Assembly: GCF_016863635.1 (NCBI RefSeq)
Contig: NZ_BOPG01000054.1
Span: 1-32,491, forward strand
DNA: 32,491 nt
DNA from: Virgisporangium aurantiacum
Lineage (GTDB): Bacteria > Actinomycetota > Actinomycetes > Mycobacteriales > Micromonosporaceae
Reading direction: 5' to 3'
Shown one piece after another: positions 23,651 through 30,921 of this stretch. A program made the translations under genes and the position numbers. The first letter of the stretch is position 1, and the number at the start of each line of letters is the position of its first letter. Under the pieces are notes generated by a model. That model did no database searches. It was given only the letters and a program-made list of their open reading frames with translations, and had not been told where the DNA came from.

Positions 23651-23682
23651 AGAGTGGCCGAGCTCGCTGGAGGCCCGCTCGA
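23651..23682 (-). promoter_or_regulatory. SARP-type promoter of the ACP operon
   Basis: Reading leftward: TCGAGCG (23682-23676), 4 bp, TCCAGCG (23671-23665), exactly 8 bp, then CACTCT (23656-23651). The two heptamers differ by one base, the best repeat pair in the window. The ATG at 23612 is 38 nt further. An inverted repeat CTCGGT-N6-ACCGAG (23635-23652) overlaps the -10 and may be the end hairpin of the SARP gene, which finishes at 23691, or a further operator. Confidence 0.72.
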
Positions 23683-23690
23683 ACGCCGCC

Positions 23691-25553
23691 TTAGGCGACG
23701 TAGAGCTGGCGGTTGACCAGTTCCCGGACCACGGCGGCGAGCAGCGACGGCACCAGGTACGACGCCTCGCCCTGGCGGGCCCGCAGGCGGTCGGCCGCCG
23801 GCATGCACTCGATGACGAGGTGCGCGTCGACCAGCTGTTCCAGGATGGTCTCCGCGGTCGACCGGCCCACCTTGACGATCCCCGACATCGCCCCGGCGGT
23901 CAGCCTGGTGAGGCCGCGGGCGATCACCGTGTAGAAGGACTGCCGGGTGACGTCCGTCAGCTGCGCCAGGCTCGCCTCCACACTCGCCAGCAGCGAGGCG
24001 CCGCCGGGGCCGAGCTCGATCACCCGGTTCTCGGCTACCGCCAGCCGGTCGGCGAAGTGCTGCAGCGACCAGTGTGGACGGTTGACCAGCCGGACACCGA
24101 CCGCGCGCACCGCCAGCGGCAGCCCGTCGCACATCAGCACGAGCCGGCGGGCGGCCTGGGGTTCGGCCGCCACCCGGTGCTCGCCGATCACCCGGCCGAG
24201 CAGGGTCAGCGCGTCGTCGACGTCCATCCCGGTCAGGGACACCGTCGCCACCCCGGGAATGCTGCTGACCAGGTTGGTGCGGCTGGTCACCACCAGGGCA
24301 CAGGCGGGGCCGGCCGGGTGCAGCGCCCGGACCTGTGCCGCCGACCGGGCGTTGTCCAGCACGACGAGCACGCTGCGGTCGGCCGTCCAGGTGCGGAACG
24401 TGTTGCTCAGCTCGACCAGGCCGGTCGGCGACACGTCGGTCGGCACCCCGCAGCTGCGCAGCAGCCGGGCCAGCGTCTGCGCGATGCTGTCCGGGTGGTC
24501 GTCGAGCCCGTCGAGATTCTCGTAGAGCTGGCCGTCGGGGAAGAGGTGCCGTACCTGGTGGGCGAGGTGCAGGGCGGAGGTCGTCTTGCCGACCCCGGGC
24601 GGGCCGAGCACGCCGACCACGTGCGGTGCCGACCGGGGTTCACGGCCGGTCTCCGCCTCGCGGCTCTCCAGCCAGCCGCGCACGCGGACCAGGTCGCCGC
24701 AGCCGTCGACGAAGTCGGCGATGTCGGGCAGCAGCTGCGCCGGCACCACCCGCGTCGGCGCGCCCGCGGCCGGCCCGGTCGGTCCGACGCTGAGCCCGCT
24801 CTCGTCGTTGAGGATCGCGTGGTGAAGCTGGCGGGTGCTTCCCGACGGTTCGAGCCCGTACTCGCCGATCAACTGGGCGCGGGCGCGCTGGTACACGTCC
24901 AGCGCCTCGGCGCGCCGGCCGCTGCGCACCAGGGCGACCATGAGCTTGGATACGAAACCCTCGTGCGCCGCGTCCGTGTTGACCAGTGAGCTGAGTTCGC
25001 TGACCACCTCGTGGTGCCGTCCGAGCTGAAGATCGATGTCGATGCGCAGCTCCAGCGCCGCCTTGCGGCTCTCCTCCAGCCGGGTTGCCGCGGCGGCCAG
25101 CAGCGGGCCGGCGTCGATGTCGGCCAACGGCTCGCCGGTCCACAGGTCGAGCGCCTCCCGCAGTTGATGGCTGGCGTCTTCGAGCAGGCCGTGCTCGCGC
25201 ATTGTCTTTGCCCGGGCAAGCAGCTGCTCGAACTCGTGCACGTCGAACTCGTCCTCGACAGCCAGCCGCAGTTCGTACCCGAAGGGCCTGGTGACAAGCA
25301 GATCCTCGCCGGTGCGGCCGATCAGGGCGCCGCGGAACAGCCGACGTAGGTGGTAGATGTAGGTCTGCAGCGTCGTGCGCGCGCTGACCGGCGGCCGGTC
25401 ACCCCACAGTTCCTCGACGAGCCGGTCGACGCGCACCCCCCGGTTCGCCTCCAGCAGCAACAGAGCCAGGACACGTCTCTGCATCGCGGCCGTCGGTGTC
25501 GCGAGCCCACGGGCTCCGTACACCTGAAAGGGTCCGAGCAAGTTGAACCGCAT
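23691..25553 (-). CDS. SARP-family activator with BTAD and NB-ARC domains (AfsR-like)
   Basis: A 620-residue regulator. Residues 1-95 form an OmpR-type winged helix (MRFNLLGPFQVYG start; LVEELWGDRPPVSARTTLQT recognition region). Residues 100-245 are the bacterial transcriptional activation domain, with its tetratricopeptide-like helices. A P-loop ATPase follows, with GPPGVGKTT (317-325) and LVVLDN as Walker B. There is no long C-terminal TPR array, so it is shorter than AfsR (about 990 residues). The ATG at 25553 is chosen for GGGGAGG just upstream, although the frame stays open back to 25922. It is the only SARP here and the best candidate to bind the seven heptamer-repeat promoters. Its own upstream region lacks those repeats. 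Confidence 0.93.
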   Translation of the reverse strand: MRFNLLGPFQVYGARGLATPTAAMQRRVLALLLLEANRGVRVDRLVEELWGDRPPVSARTTLQTYIYHLRRLFRGALIGRTGEDLLVTRPFGYELRLAVEDEFDVHEFEQLLARAKTMREHGLLEDASHQLREALDLWTGEPLADIDAGPLLAAAATRLEESRKAALELRIDIDLQLGRHHEVVSELSSLVNTDAAHEGFVSKLMVALVRSGRRAEALDVYQRARAQLIGEYGLEPSGSTRQLHHAILNDESGLSVGPTGPAAGAPTRVVPAQLLPDIADFVDGCGDLVRVRGWLESREAETGREPRSAPHVVGVLGPPGVGKTTSALHLAHQVRHLFPDGQLYENLDGLDDHPDSIAQTLARLLRSCGVPTDVSPTGLVELSNTFRTWTADRSVLVVLDNARSAAQVRALHPAGPACALVVTSRTNLVSSIPGVATVSLTGMDVDDALTLLGRVIGEHRVAAEPQAARRLVLMCDGLPLAVRAVGVRLVNRPHWSLQHFADRLAVAENRVIELGPGGASLLASVEASLAQLTDVTRQSFYTVIARGLTRLTAGAMSGIVKVGRSTAETILEQLVDAHLVIECMPAADRLRARQGEASYLVPSLLAAVVRELVNRQLYVA

Positions 25554-25998
25554 CCCCGCTACCTCCCCGTTGCAGCTGACAACGCGGGACGGCTCCCTCG
25601 GTCGGGCCTCGCCAGACGAAGGTTGTGGCATGCGTACGGAACCCGTGTGCAGTCTCCCCGCATCCCCGTTTCGGACCCGTCCCATCCCCCGATGGATCGA
25701 TGCGCTACAAGCCTGCTGGCGCTCGCTTGAGGCGCCATCGAGTCCCAACATAGTTCGCGAGTGACGTGCTTCCGAAACTCGTTCCATGTGCGGTTTCGGG
25801 TCGGAGCGACCCGACGATCGCTTCCCAACAGGTGAAATCGACGCATGGAGATTCGTCGAAATGCGTATTCGTGCACCGGTGTATCGGACCGCACGCCACA
25901 CTCCACGGCCTCCCCCGCGCATCGCGAACTCCGGCCTCCTACCAGCAGGAGATCACGGTGCGCTTTCATCGCGGCTTCGCGCCGCTCTCATCCGGAGG
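25554..25998. other. 445-bp intergenic region upstream of the SARP gene
   Basis: No convincing gene. Base composition is clearly less GC-rich than the flanks (25741-25900 especially). Visible elements: inverted repeat CGGGTCG-GAG-CGACCCG (25797-25813), possibly the end of the carboxyltransferase transcript; CCATC-CCCC-GATGG (25682-25695); and on the minus strand a weak promoter candidate TTCGGA (25776-25771), 18 bp, TATGTT (25752-25747), which would give a leader of about 190 nt for the SARP gene. The low GC content and length suggest that the activator itself is controlled by outside regulators. Confidence 0.5.
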
Positions 25999-27477
25999 TC
26001 AGAGCGGGATGTTGCCGTGCCACCCGCGCCCCGCCGGCGCGGAGGCGAGCGCCACGATCAACCGCTCGCGGCTCAGTGCCGGCTCGATGACCTCGTCGAC
26101 CAGGCCGAGTTCGACCGCGCGGTGCACGCCGCCGTTGCGTTCGTCGTACTCCATCGCCAGCCGCTCGTGCAGGGCGTCGCGCGCGTCGTCGGCAGCGGCG
26201 GCCAGCTCGCGCCGGTGCAGCACACCCACCGCCGAGCGGCCGGCCATCACCGCGATCTGCGCGGACGGCCAGGCGTAGACCCGGGTGGCGCCGAGCGCCT
26301 TCGAGTTCATCGCGATGTAGGCACCACCGAACGCCTTGCGCGTCACCAGCGTCACCCGGGGCACGGTGGCCTCGGCGAACGCGTGCAACAGCTTGGCGCC
26401 GCGGCGCACGATGCCGCCCCACTCCTGGTCGACACCGGGCAGGTAGCCGGGCACGTCGACCACGACGACCAGGGGGACGCCGAAGCTGTCGCACATCCGC
26501 ACGAACCGCGCCGCCTTCTCCGCCGCCGACGACTCGAGGCAGCCGCCCAGCCGCAGCGGATTGTTGGCGACCAGGCCGACGGTCCGGCCGCCGAGCCGGC
26601 CGAGGGCGGTGATCACGTTGGGCGCCCACTTCGGCTGCAGCTCCAGGTAGGAGCGGACGACCGAGCCGTCCGCGCGGCCCACCGTCGTGTCCACCAGGCG
26701 ATGGAGCAGCGGACGGACGTCGTACGCGCGGCGCGGCCGGTCCGGCAGGACGGGGCCGGGGTCCTCGCCGGCGCCCGCCGGCTCCAGGTCGAACCGGCCG
26801 GGCCGGCCGAGCAGCTCGGCCAGCCGCCGGGTCTGCGCGATCGCGTCCGCCTCGTCGCCGGCCATCACGTGCGCCAGGCCGGACTTCGTGCCGTGGGCCT
26901 GCGGCCCGCCGAGCGTGCGCATGTCGACCTGCTGGCCGGTCGCACCGCGCACCACGTCGGGGCCGGTGACGAACACGCGGGCGGCGTCGGCCATGACGAC
27001 GATGTCGGTCAGCGCCGGCCCGTACGCGGCCCCGCCGGCGGCCGGGCCGAGCGCCAGCGAGATCTGCGGCACCCGGCCGGACGCGGCGACCATGGCGGCG
27101 AACACGGAGCCGACCGCGTCCAGCGCCGCCATGCCCTCGGGCAGCCGCGCGCCGCCGGAGTGCCAGACCCCGATCACCGGGCACCGCAGGCGGACGGCCG
27201 CGCCGATCGCGTCGACCATCACCGCGCAGCCGTCCACGCCCATCGCTCCGCCCATCACCGACGGGTCGGTCGCGTACGCCACGACCGGTGCCCCGCCGAT
27301 CCGGCCGCGCACGGCGCGCACGGCGCCGTCGGGGGCGGCGGACAGCGGATCGACGGTGCCGGGGTCCAGCAGGGCGGCCAGCCGCGCCTCGGGACGGCGT
27401 GGGTCTCCGCCGTCCGCACCGGTCCGGGCCAGGGCCGTTGGGGTCGCTGTCGCGCTCAACTCTCGCCTCACCGCCAT
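25999..27477 (-). CDS. Acyl-CoA carboxylase carboxyltransferase (beta) subunit, acetyl-CoA type
   Basis: A 492-residue carboxyltransferase with the two crotonase-like halves of the AccB/PccB family. Oxyanion-hole glycines are in AAGGAAYGP (146-154) and KAFGGAYIAM (381-390). The residue that sets substrate choice in Streptomyces coelicolor enzymes (Asp in PccB, Ile in AccB) is Ile388 here, pointing to acetyl-CoA and so to malonyl-CoA supply for the polyketide. The biotin carboxylase/carrier subunit is absent, so it presumably uses the cell's shared alpha subunit. ATG 27477 has a poor Shine-Dalgarno; the first 20 residues are poorly conserved, and a slightly later start is possible. Single-gene unit under a SARP-type promoter. 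Confidence 0.9.
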   Translation of the reverse strand: MAVRRELSATATPTALARTGADGGDPRRPEARLAALLDPGTVDPLSAAPDGAVRAVRGRIGGAPVVAYATDPSVMGGAMGVDGCAVMVDAIGAAVRLRCPVIGVWHSGGARLPEGMAALDAVGSVFAAMVAASGRVPQISLALGPAAGGAAYGPALTDIVVMADAARVFVTGPDVVRGATGQQVDMRTLGGPQAHGTKSGLAHVMAGDEADAIAQTRRLAELLGRPGRFDLEPAGAGEDPGPVLPDRPRRAYDVRPLLHRLVDTTVGRADGSVVRSYLELQPKWAPNVITALGRLGGRTVGLVANNPLRLGGCLESSAAEKAARFVRMCDSFGVPLVVVVDVPGYLPGVDQEWGGIVRRGAKLLHAFAEATVPRVTLVTRKAFGGAYIAMNSKALGATRVYAWPSAQIAVMAGRSAVGVLHRRELAAAADDARDALHERLAMEYDERNGGVHRAVELGLVDEVIEPALSRERLIVALASAPAGRGWHGNIPL

Positions 27478-27503
27478 CCGGGCGCGCCGTCACGTCGCCG
27501 GCA

Positions 27504-27546
27504 ACGGTGCTGGCGCCCGGTGGAAGACCGGTCGAACGCGACTCGA
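27504..27546 (-). promoter_or_regulatory. SARP-type promoter of the carboxyltransferase gene
   Basis: Reading leftward: TCGAGTC (27546-27540), 4 bp, TCGACCG (27535-27529), 4 bp, TCCACCG (27524-27518), exactly 8 bp, then CACCGT (27509-27504). The ATG at 27477 is 26 nt beyond. All heptamers lie 11 bp apart. The tetR operator palindrome (27558-27573) begins only 11 bp beyond the first heptamer, so the two regulators could interfere. Confidence 0.6.
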
Positions 27547-27551
27547 CGCCA

Positions 27552-27581
27552 TTGACGGAGTGAGGACTCACTCGGTAGCGT
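27552..27581 (+). promoter_or_regulatory. tetR promoter with operator palindrome in its spacer
   Basis: TTGACG (27552-27557), 18 bp, TAGCGT (27576-27581). The spacer is filled by the perfect palindrome GAGTGAG-GA-CTCACTC (27558-27573), typical in size and place for a TetR autorepression operator. Transcription should begin about 7 nt after the -10, that is at the ATG at 27589, and no Shine-Dalgarno is present, so the mRNA is probably leaderless. Confidence 0.75.
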
Positions 27582-27588
27582 TGTCGCC

Positions 27589-28269
27589 ATGACGAGCGAA
27601 CCGGTTCGGCGGCGGGCGCCCGGGATGACCCCCGAGCAACGCCGCGAGATGATCGTCCGGGCGGCACTGCCGCTGGTCGCCGACCGCGGCGCGGCGGTCA
27701 CCACACAGCAGATCGCGCGGGCCGCCGGCATCGGCGAGGCCACGGTGTTCCGCGTCTTCGCCGACAAGGAGGCGCTGCTCGACGCGGTCCTGGCCGAGGC
27801 GCTGGACACCAGCCACGCGCTGCGCGAACTGGCCTCGATCTCGCTCGACCAGCCGCTGGCCGCGCGCCTGGTGGAGGCGGTCGACGCGCTGCAGGCCCAC
27901 CTCGACCGGATGGGCACCGTGATCGGTGCGCTGTACGCCTCCGGGCACCGGGCCGGCTCCGCCCGGCCGGCACCGGGGGCCTCCGACCGCCCGGGTGCAC
28001 AGGCCGGTGACGGTTCGCGGGGCCGCGGGCCGGAGTGGACCACCAGCCGCGACGCCGCACAGGCCGCCACCCGCGAGGCCGTGGCCGAACTGTTCGCCCC
28101 CGATCGCGACCGGTTGCGGTTGCCCACCGACGTCCTCGCGCGGGTCTTCCTCGGCCTCGTCTCCACCCAGAGCCGCATCACCGACGGCGGCCCGCCGGCC
28201 GTCAGCACCGACGACGTCGTGAACCTGTTCCTGAACGGCGCCGTCCTCGATGAAGGGAACGAGAAATGA
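27589..28269 (+). CDS. TetR-family transcriptional regulator
   Basis: A 226-residue repressor. The helix-turn-helix spans about residues 38-59 (VTTQQIARAAGIGEATVFRVFADKEALLDAV), followed by a variable ligand-binding helical domain. A Pro/Ala/Gly-rich stretch near residues 125-145 is probably a flexible loop. The start ATG 27589 is supported by the TTGACG/TAGCGT promoter that places the transcript start there. The stop overlaps the ATG of the small membrane protein (ATGA), so that protein is its likely main target, with possible influence on the divergent carboxyltransferase gene. Confidence 0.93.
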   Translation: MTSEPVRRRAPGMTPEQRREMIVRAALPLVADRGAAVTTQQIARAAGIGEATVFRVFADKEALLDAVLAEALDTSHALRELASISLDQPLAARLVEAVDALQAHLDRMGTVIGALYASGHRAGSARPAPGASDRPGAQAGDGSRGRGPEWTTSRDAAQAATREAVAELFAPDRDRLRLPTDVLARVFLGLVSTQSRITDGGPPAVSTDDVVNLFLNGAVLDEGNEK

Positions 28270-28694
28270 CCACCACCGTCACGGACCGCTCCGCCACCGG
28301 CGCCCGCCGCCGCGCCCGCGCCCTGACCGTCGCGGCCGCGATTCTCCTGCCCGTGCTGATCTGGCTGGTCGCCGATCCGATCGCCGGCCACGACCTGATC
28401 GTCGACGGCGGACCCGACCAGGAGCCGATCCAGGTGGCCGCGTTCGCGGTCGTGGTCGTCCCGCTGCTCGTCGGGCTGGCCGGCTGGGGCCTGCTGGCAG
28501 TGCTGGAGAAGGTGACCCGGCACGCGCGCGTCATCTGGCTGGTGATCGCCGCGGTGTTCCTGCTCATCTCGTTCCTCCCGCTGACCGGGCCGGGCACGCC
28601 CGGCTCCACCCGCCTGATCCTGGGCTCCATGCACCTGGTGGTGGCCGCGGTCCTGATGGTGGGCCTGACCCGCACGTCGCCCACCACCCGTTGA
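28266..28694 (+). CDS. Small four-helix membrane protein (DUF6069-like)
   Basis: A 142-residue protein with a basic N-terminus (ARRRARAL, about residues 13-20) and four hydrophobic segments: about 21-38, 55-80, 90-108 and 116-135. There is no catalytic motif. Proteins of this kind often sit directly behind a tetR gene in actinobacteria; the DUF6069 label is from memory and not checked. It is translationally coupled to the tetR gene and may be a membrane sensor or stress protein induced when TetR is released. Function unknown. Its end nearly meets the convergent small gene at 28704. Confidence 0.82.
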   Translation: MTTTVTDRSATGARRRARALTVAAAILLPVLIWLVADPIAGHDLIVDGGPDQEPIQVAAFAVVVVPLLVGLAGWGLLAVLEKVTRHARVIWLVIAAVFLLISFLPLTGPGTPGSTRLILGSMHLVVAAVLMVGLTRTSPTTR

Positions 28695-28703
28695 CCCGGG
28701 CCG

Positions 28704-28952
28704 CTACTCCGCGACCCGCGTGCGCATCGCCCACCGGAAGACCACCGGACCGCCCGCCCCGCTGTCGTGCCGGACGAAGTGCTCGTAGCCGCCCTGCCAG
28801 CGCAGCTTGATCTTGTCCGCGCCGGCCGGCACGGCCCGCGACCGGTCGGCGGCGGGCAGGTCCGCCGGGCCGCCCTCCAGCACGGCCGCGACGGCCGGCC
28901 CGGCCGCCCGGGCGTCGTCGGTGAACTCGTCGTTGCGCCGGTCTGTGACCAT
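28704..28952 (-). CDS. Small DUF5988-like protein
   Basis: An 82-residue protein: acidic N-terminus, then VLEGGPADLP (25-34), KIKLRWQGGYEHFVR (47-61) and a C-terminal PVVFRWAMRTRVAE. I recall the GGP...K.K....GGYEHF...VFRW.xRTRVAE pattern as the DUF5988 family, found as small genes in and near actinobacterial biosynthetic clusters; no function is known to me. The ATG at 28952 follows GGGAGGG. A SARP-type heptamer series with the same distance to the start as in cluster operons lies upstream (28989-29031), suggesting that it belongs to the cluster. Confidence 0.78.
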   Translation of the reverse strand: MVTDRRNDEFTDDARAAGPAVAAVLEGGPADLPAADRSRAVPAGADKIKLRWQGGYEHFVRHDSGAGGPVVFRWAMRTRVAE

Positions 28953-28988
28953 GGGACCCTCCCGCGCTCGGCGAACGGTGACGCCCCG

Positions 28989-29031
28989 TTCCTGTCACCG
29001 TCCGGTCGCGGGCCGCTCGATCGCCGCCGGA
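28989..29031 (-). promoter_or_regulatory. Possible SARP-type promoter of the small DUF5988-like gene
   Basis: Reading leftward: TCCGGCG (29031-29025), 4 bp, TCGAGCG (29020-29014), 4 bp, GCGACCG (29009-29003), 8 bp, CAGGAA (28994-28989). The central heptamer is a full match; the others match five of seven. The -10 is weaker than at the other six sites because it lacks the final T. The full-match heptamer begins 68 nt before the start codon, against 68-71 nt in the 3394, 18447 and 23612 units. Confidence 0.5.
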
Positions 29032-29068
29032 GCCCCAGCGCCCGGCGGGTGCCCGCCCCGGGATCGCC

Positions 29069-30328
29069 TCACGCGCGGGTCGCGCACCGCCACCGCACGG
29101 CCTGCGCCTCGCCGTTGGCGTCGTTCGAGTGGCCGCCGATCACGAGGCCGTCCGCGCTCATGGCGGCGACCCCTTCCCCGGCGCGTGCGGCCGACGGCGT
29201 CAGCGGGGGCAGTTCGGCCCGGCCGGCCGGTGCGGCGACGGCCATCCTGTCGCCCTCCTGCACCATCCAGCCCAGGCTGTTGCCCACGAGCCCGAAGGCA
29301 TGGTCCAGCATCGTGAACCGCTCGGTGCGCAGGTCGAACAGCAGCGGGTACGACCTCATCATCTTGTCGTCGCGCGTGACGGCGCGGCCGAAGACGATGC
29401 CGCGGTGGATCGTCGACACCCACAGCGACTGCGCCGGCCTGCCGTCGATCTGCGGCAGCGGCAGGAGGCGGCCGGTGCCGTCGGGCGTCCAGACGTAGCC
29501 CCGGTCGCCGGGTTCGTGGCCGGGGGAACCGGGGCCGGAGACCGTGCCGAGGACCGTGCCGTCGGTGTCGACGTCGTTGACCCTTCCGGACAAGTGCCCG
29601 TCGGGCAGCGGCAACGGCTGCGCCGGCGCGCCCGCGTCGCGCCACACCACCGGCTGGTACCGCCCGACGTCGCCGATGGATCCGGCGATCGTCCCGTCCT
29701 CGCCGACGGCGGTCGCCGCGACACCCGCCCCGACATCGCCCGCGGGCGGCCGCAGCACGGCGAGCCTCCCGTCGCGGTAGACGTAGGCCGTCGTGCGGTC
29801 GCCGGTCCCGAAGCTGAAACCGACCGCCACGCCCGAGCCGTTGACGTCGTCGAAGCTCTCGTCGGAGCCGGGCATGTCGACCGTGGTCATGCGGTCGCCG
29901 TCCCAGACCAGCAGCGGGTGCCGGTCGGTGTATCCGGTGCTGGCGTACGCCCGGCCGACCAGGAACCGTCCGCCCGGATCGCCGCCGGTCACCCTGCTGC
30001 GCGGGTGGCCGGCGGGCACCGGAAGCTTCTCGACGCGGCAGTTCACCGGCACCGGAGGAGCGGTGGACGCGGACGGGCTCGGTCCGCCCGTCCCGACGTT
30101 GTTCTCCGGTCCGGTCTCCGGACCGGCGACGGACCGCAACCCGCCGGCGGCGACCGCCGAAGCGACCAGCGCGGCGCCCACGGCGACCGCCGCGCCGCCG
30201 AGGATGCGGTTGCGGCGCCGCCGGCGCAGCGCACCCCGGCGGACGTCGGCCACGAGGGTCGGCCGGGTCCGCACGTCGTCGCTGACGGTCCGCAGCACTG
30301 TGGCGAGGCGCTCTTCGTGCTCAAGCAT
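29069..30328 (-). CDS. Putative anti-sigma/membrane protein with extracytoplasmic propeller-like repeats
   Basis: A 419-residue protein: cytosolic N-terminus (1-40, ending in RRRRRNR), one membrane helix (about 42-64), a Ser/Pro linker (75-92) and a large external domain. That domain has repeated blocks of the kind DVNGSGVAVGFSFGTGDRTTAYVYRDG, GEDGTIAGSIGDVGRYQPVVWRD and DTDGTVLGTVSG...GYVWTPDG, resembling HAF-type beta-propeller repeats. The ATG at 30328 overlaps the sigma factor gene by 8 bp. That coupling suggests control of the sigma factor across the membrane, but no zinc anti-sigma motif (HxxxCxxC) is visible, so the anti-sigma role is inferred from position only. Confidence 0.75.
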   Translation of the reverse strand: MLEHEERLATVLRTVSDDVRTRPTLVADVRRGALRRRRRNRILGGAAVAVGAALVASAVAAGGLRSVAGPETGPENNVGTGGPSPSASTAPPVPVNCRVEKLPVPAGHPRSRVTGGDPGGRFLVGRAYASTGYTDRHPLLVWDGDRMTTVDMPGSDESFDDVNGSGVAVGFSFGTGDRTTAYVYRDGRLAVLRPPAGDVGAGVAATAVGEDGTIAGSIGDVGRYQPVVWRDAGAPAQPLPLPDGHLSGRVNDVDTDGTVLGTVSGPGSPGHEPGDRGYVWTPDGTGRLLPLPQIDGRPAQSLWVSTIHRGIVFGRAVTRDDKMMRSYPLLFDLRTERFTMLDHAFGLVGNSLGWMVQEGDRMAVAAPAGRAELPPLTPSAARAGEGVAAMSADGLVIGGHSNDANGEAQAVRWRCATRA

Positions 30329-30821
30329 CGAGGTCTCCGTTCTGGATGAGTGCGGCCTCCGGCAACGCGGCCCGGAGCTTCGCCAGCCCGCGGAAGGTGT
30401 GCGTACGGACGGTCGGTTCCGAGCAGCCGAGGACGTCGGCGACCTCGGTCACCGACAGCCCGTTGAGGTAGCGCAGGACGATCGCCGCCCGCTGCCGACG
30501 GCCGAGCGTTCCCAGCAGGTGCAGGACCCGGGCCCCGCCGGACACCTCGCCGGCGTGGTCCTCGACCGCGGGTTCGACCGCGTGGTCGAGCGGCACCTCC
30601 CGGTGCCGGCGCCGCCAGCGCCAGTGGTTGATCGTCCGGTTGACCAGGGCGCGTCGGGCGTACGCCTCCGGCGAGCCGGAGATGCGCGACCAGCGCAGGT
30701 ACACCTTCTCCAGCACCTCCTGGAGCAGGTCCTCGGCCTGATGCCGGTCACCGCACATCAGGTATGCCAGGCGGAGCAGCTCATCGGCCCGGCTCCGCAC
30801 GAAGTCGTCGAAATCATCCAT
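30321..30821 (-). CDS. ECF sigma factor, SigE family
   Basis: A 166-residue sigma factor with region 2 (about 8-50, DELLRLAYLMCGDRHQAEDLLQEVLEKVYLRW) and region 4 (about 110-160, IVLRYLNGLSVTEVADVLGCSEPTVRTHTFRGLAKLR), and nothing else: a typical group 4 factor of the actinobacterial SigE-like set. It is coupled to the membrane protein gene that follows. The ATG at 30821 follows GGCGGAGGACC. A 22-bp inverted repeat lies 15-36 nt upstream and may be part of its own promoter control. It probably lies outside the biosynthetic cluster. Confidence 0.92.
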   Translation of the reverse strand: MDDFDDFVRSRADELLRLAYLMCGDRHQAEDLLQEVLEKVYLRWSRISGSPEAYARRALVNRTINHWRWRRRHREVPLDHAVEPAVEDHAGEVSGGARVLHLLGTLGRRQRAAIVLRYLNGLSVTEVADVLGCSEPTVRTHTFRGLAKLRAALPEAALIQNGDLDA

Positions 30822-30835
30822 CGGTCCTCCGCCAA

Positions 30836-30857
30836 GGTGTCACATGTGATTGACACC
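30836..30857. promoter_or_regulatory. Inverted repeat upstream of the ECF sigma gene
   Basis: GGTGTCA (30836-30842), 8 bp, TGACACC (30851-30857), perfect arms. It overlaps the palindrome CACATGTG (30841-30848). It lies immediately before the Shine-Dalgarno region of the sigma gene, where it could be an operator or a leader hairpin. No clear -35/-10 pair was found beside it. Confidence 0.55.
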
Positions 30858-30921
30858 GGCGGTCGCGGAGGTGTTTACCGCCGTGGCCACCCGTTCCCCG
30901 ATCTCCGGGCGGCGGGCCGGT

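Noticed and set aside
25554..25922. N-terminal extension of the SARP (open frame from 25922).
   Set aside because: The SARP family starts directly with the winged helix, a strong Shine-Dalgarno precedes the ATG at 25553, and the extension has no recognisable sequence and lower GC.
28695..28703. Terminator between the convergent small membrane protein and DUF5988-like genes.
   Set aside because: The gap is 9 bp and no clear hairpin without coding overlap was found.
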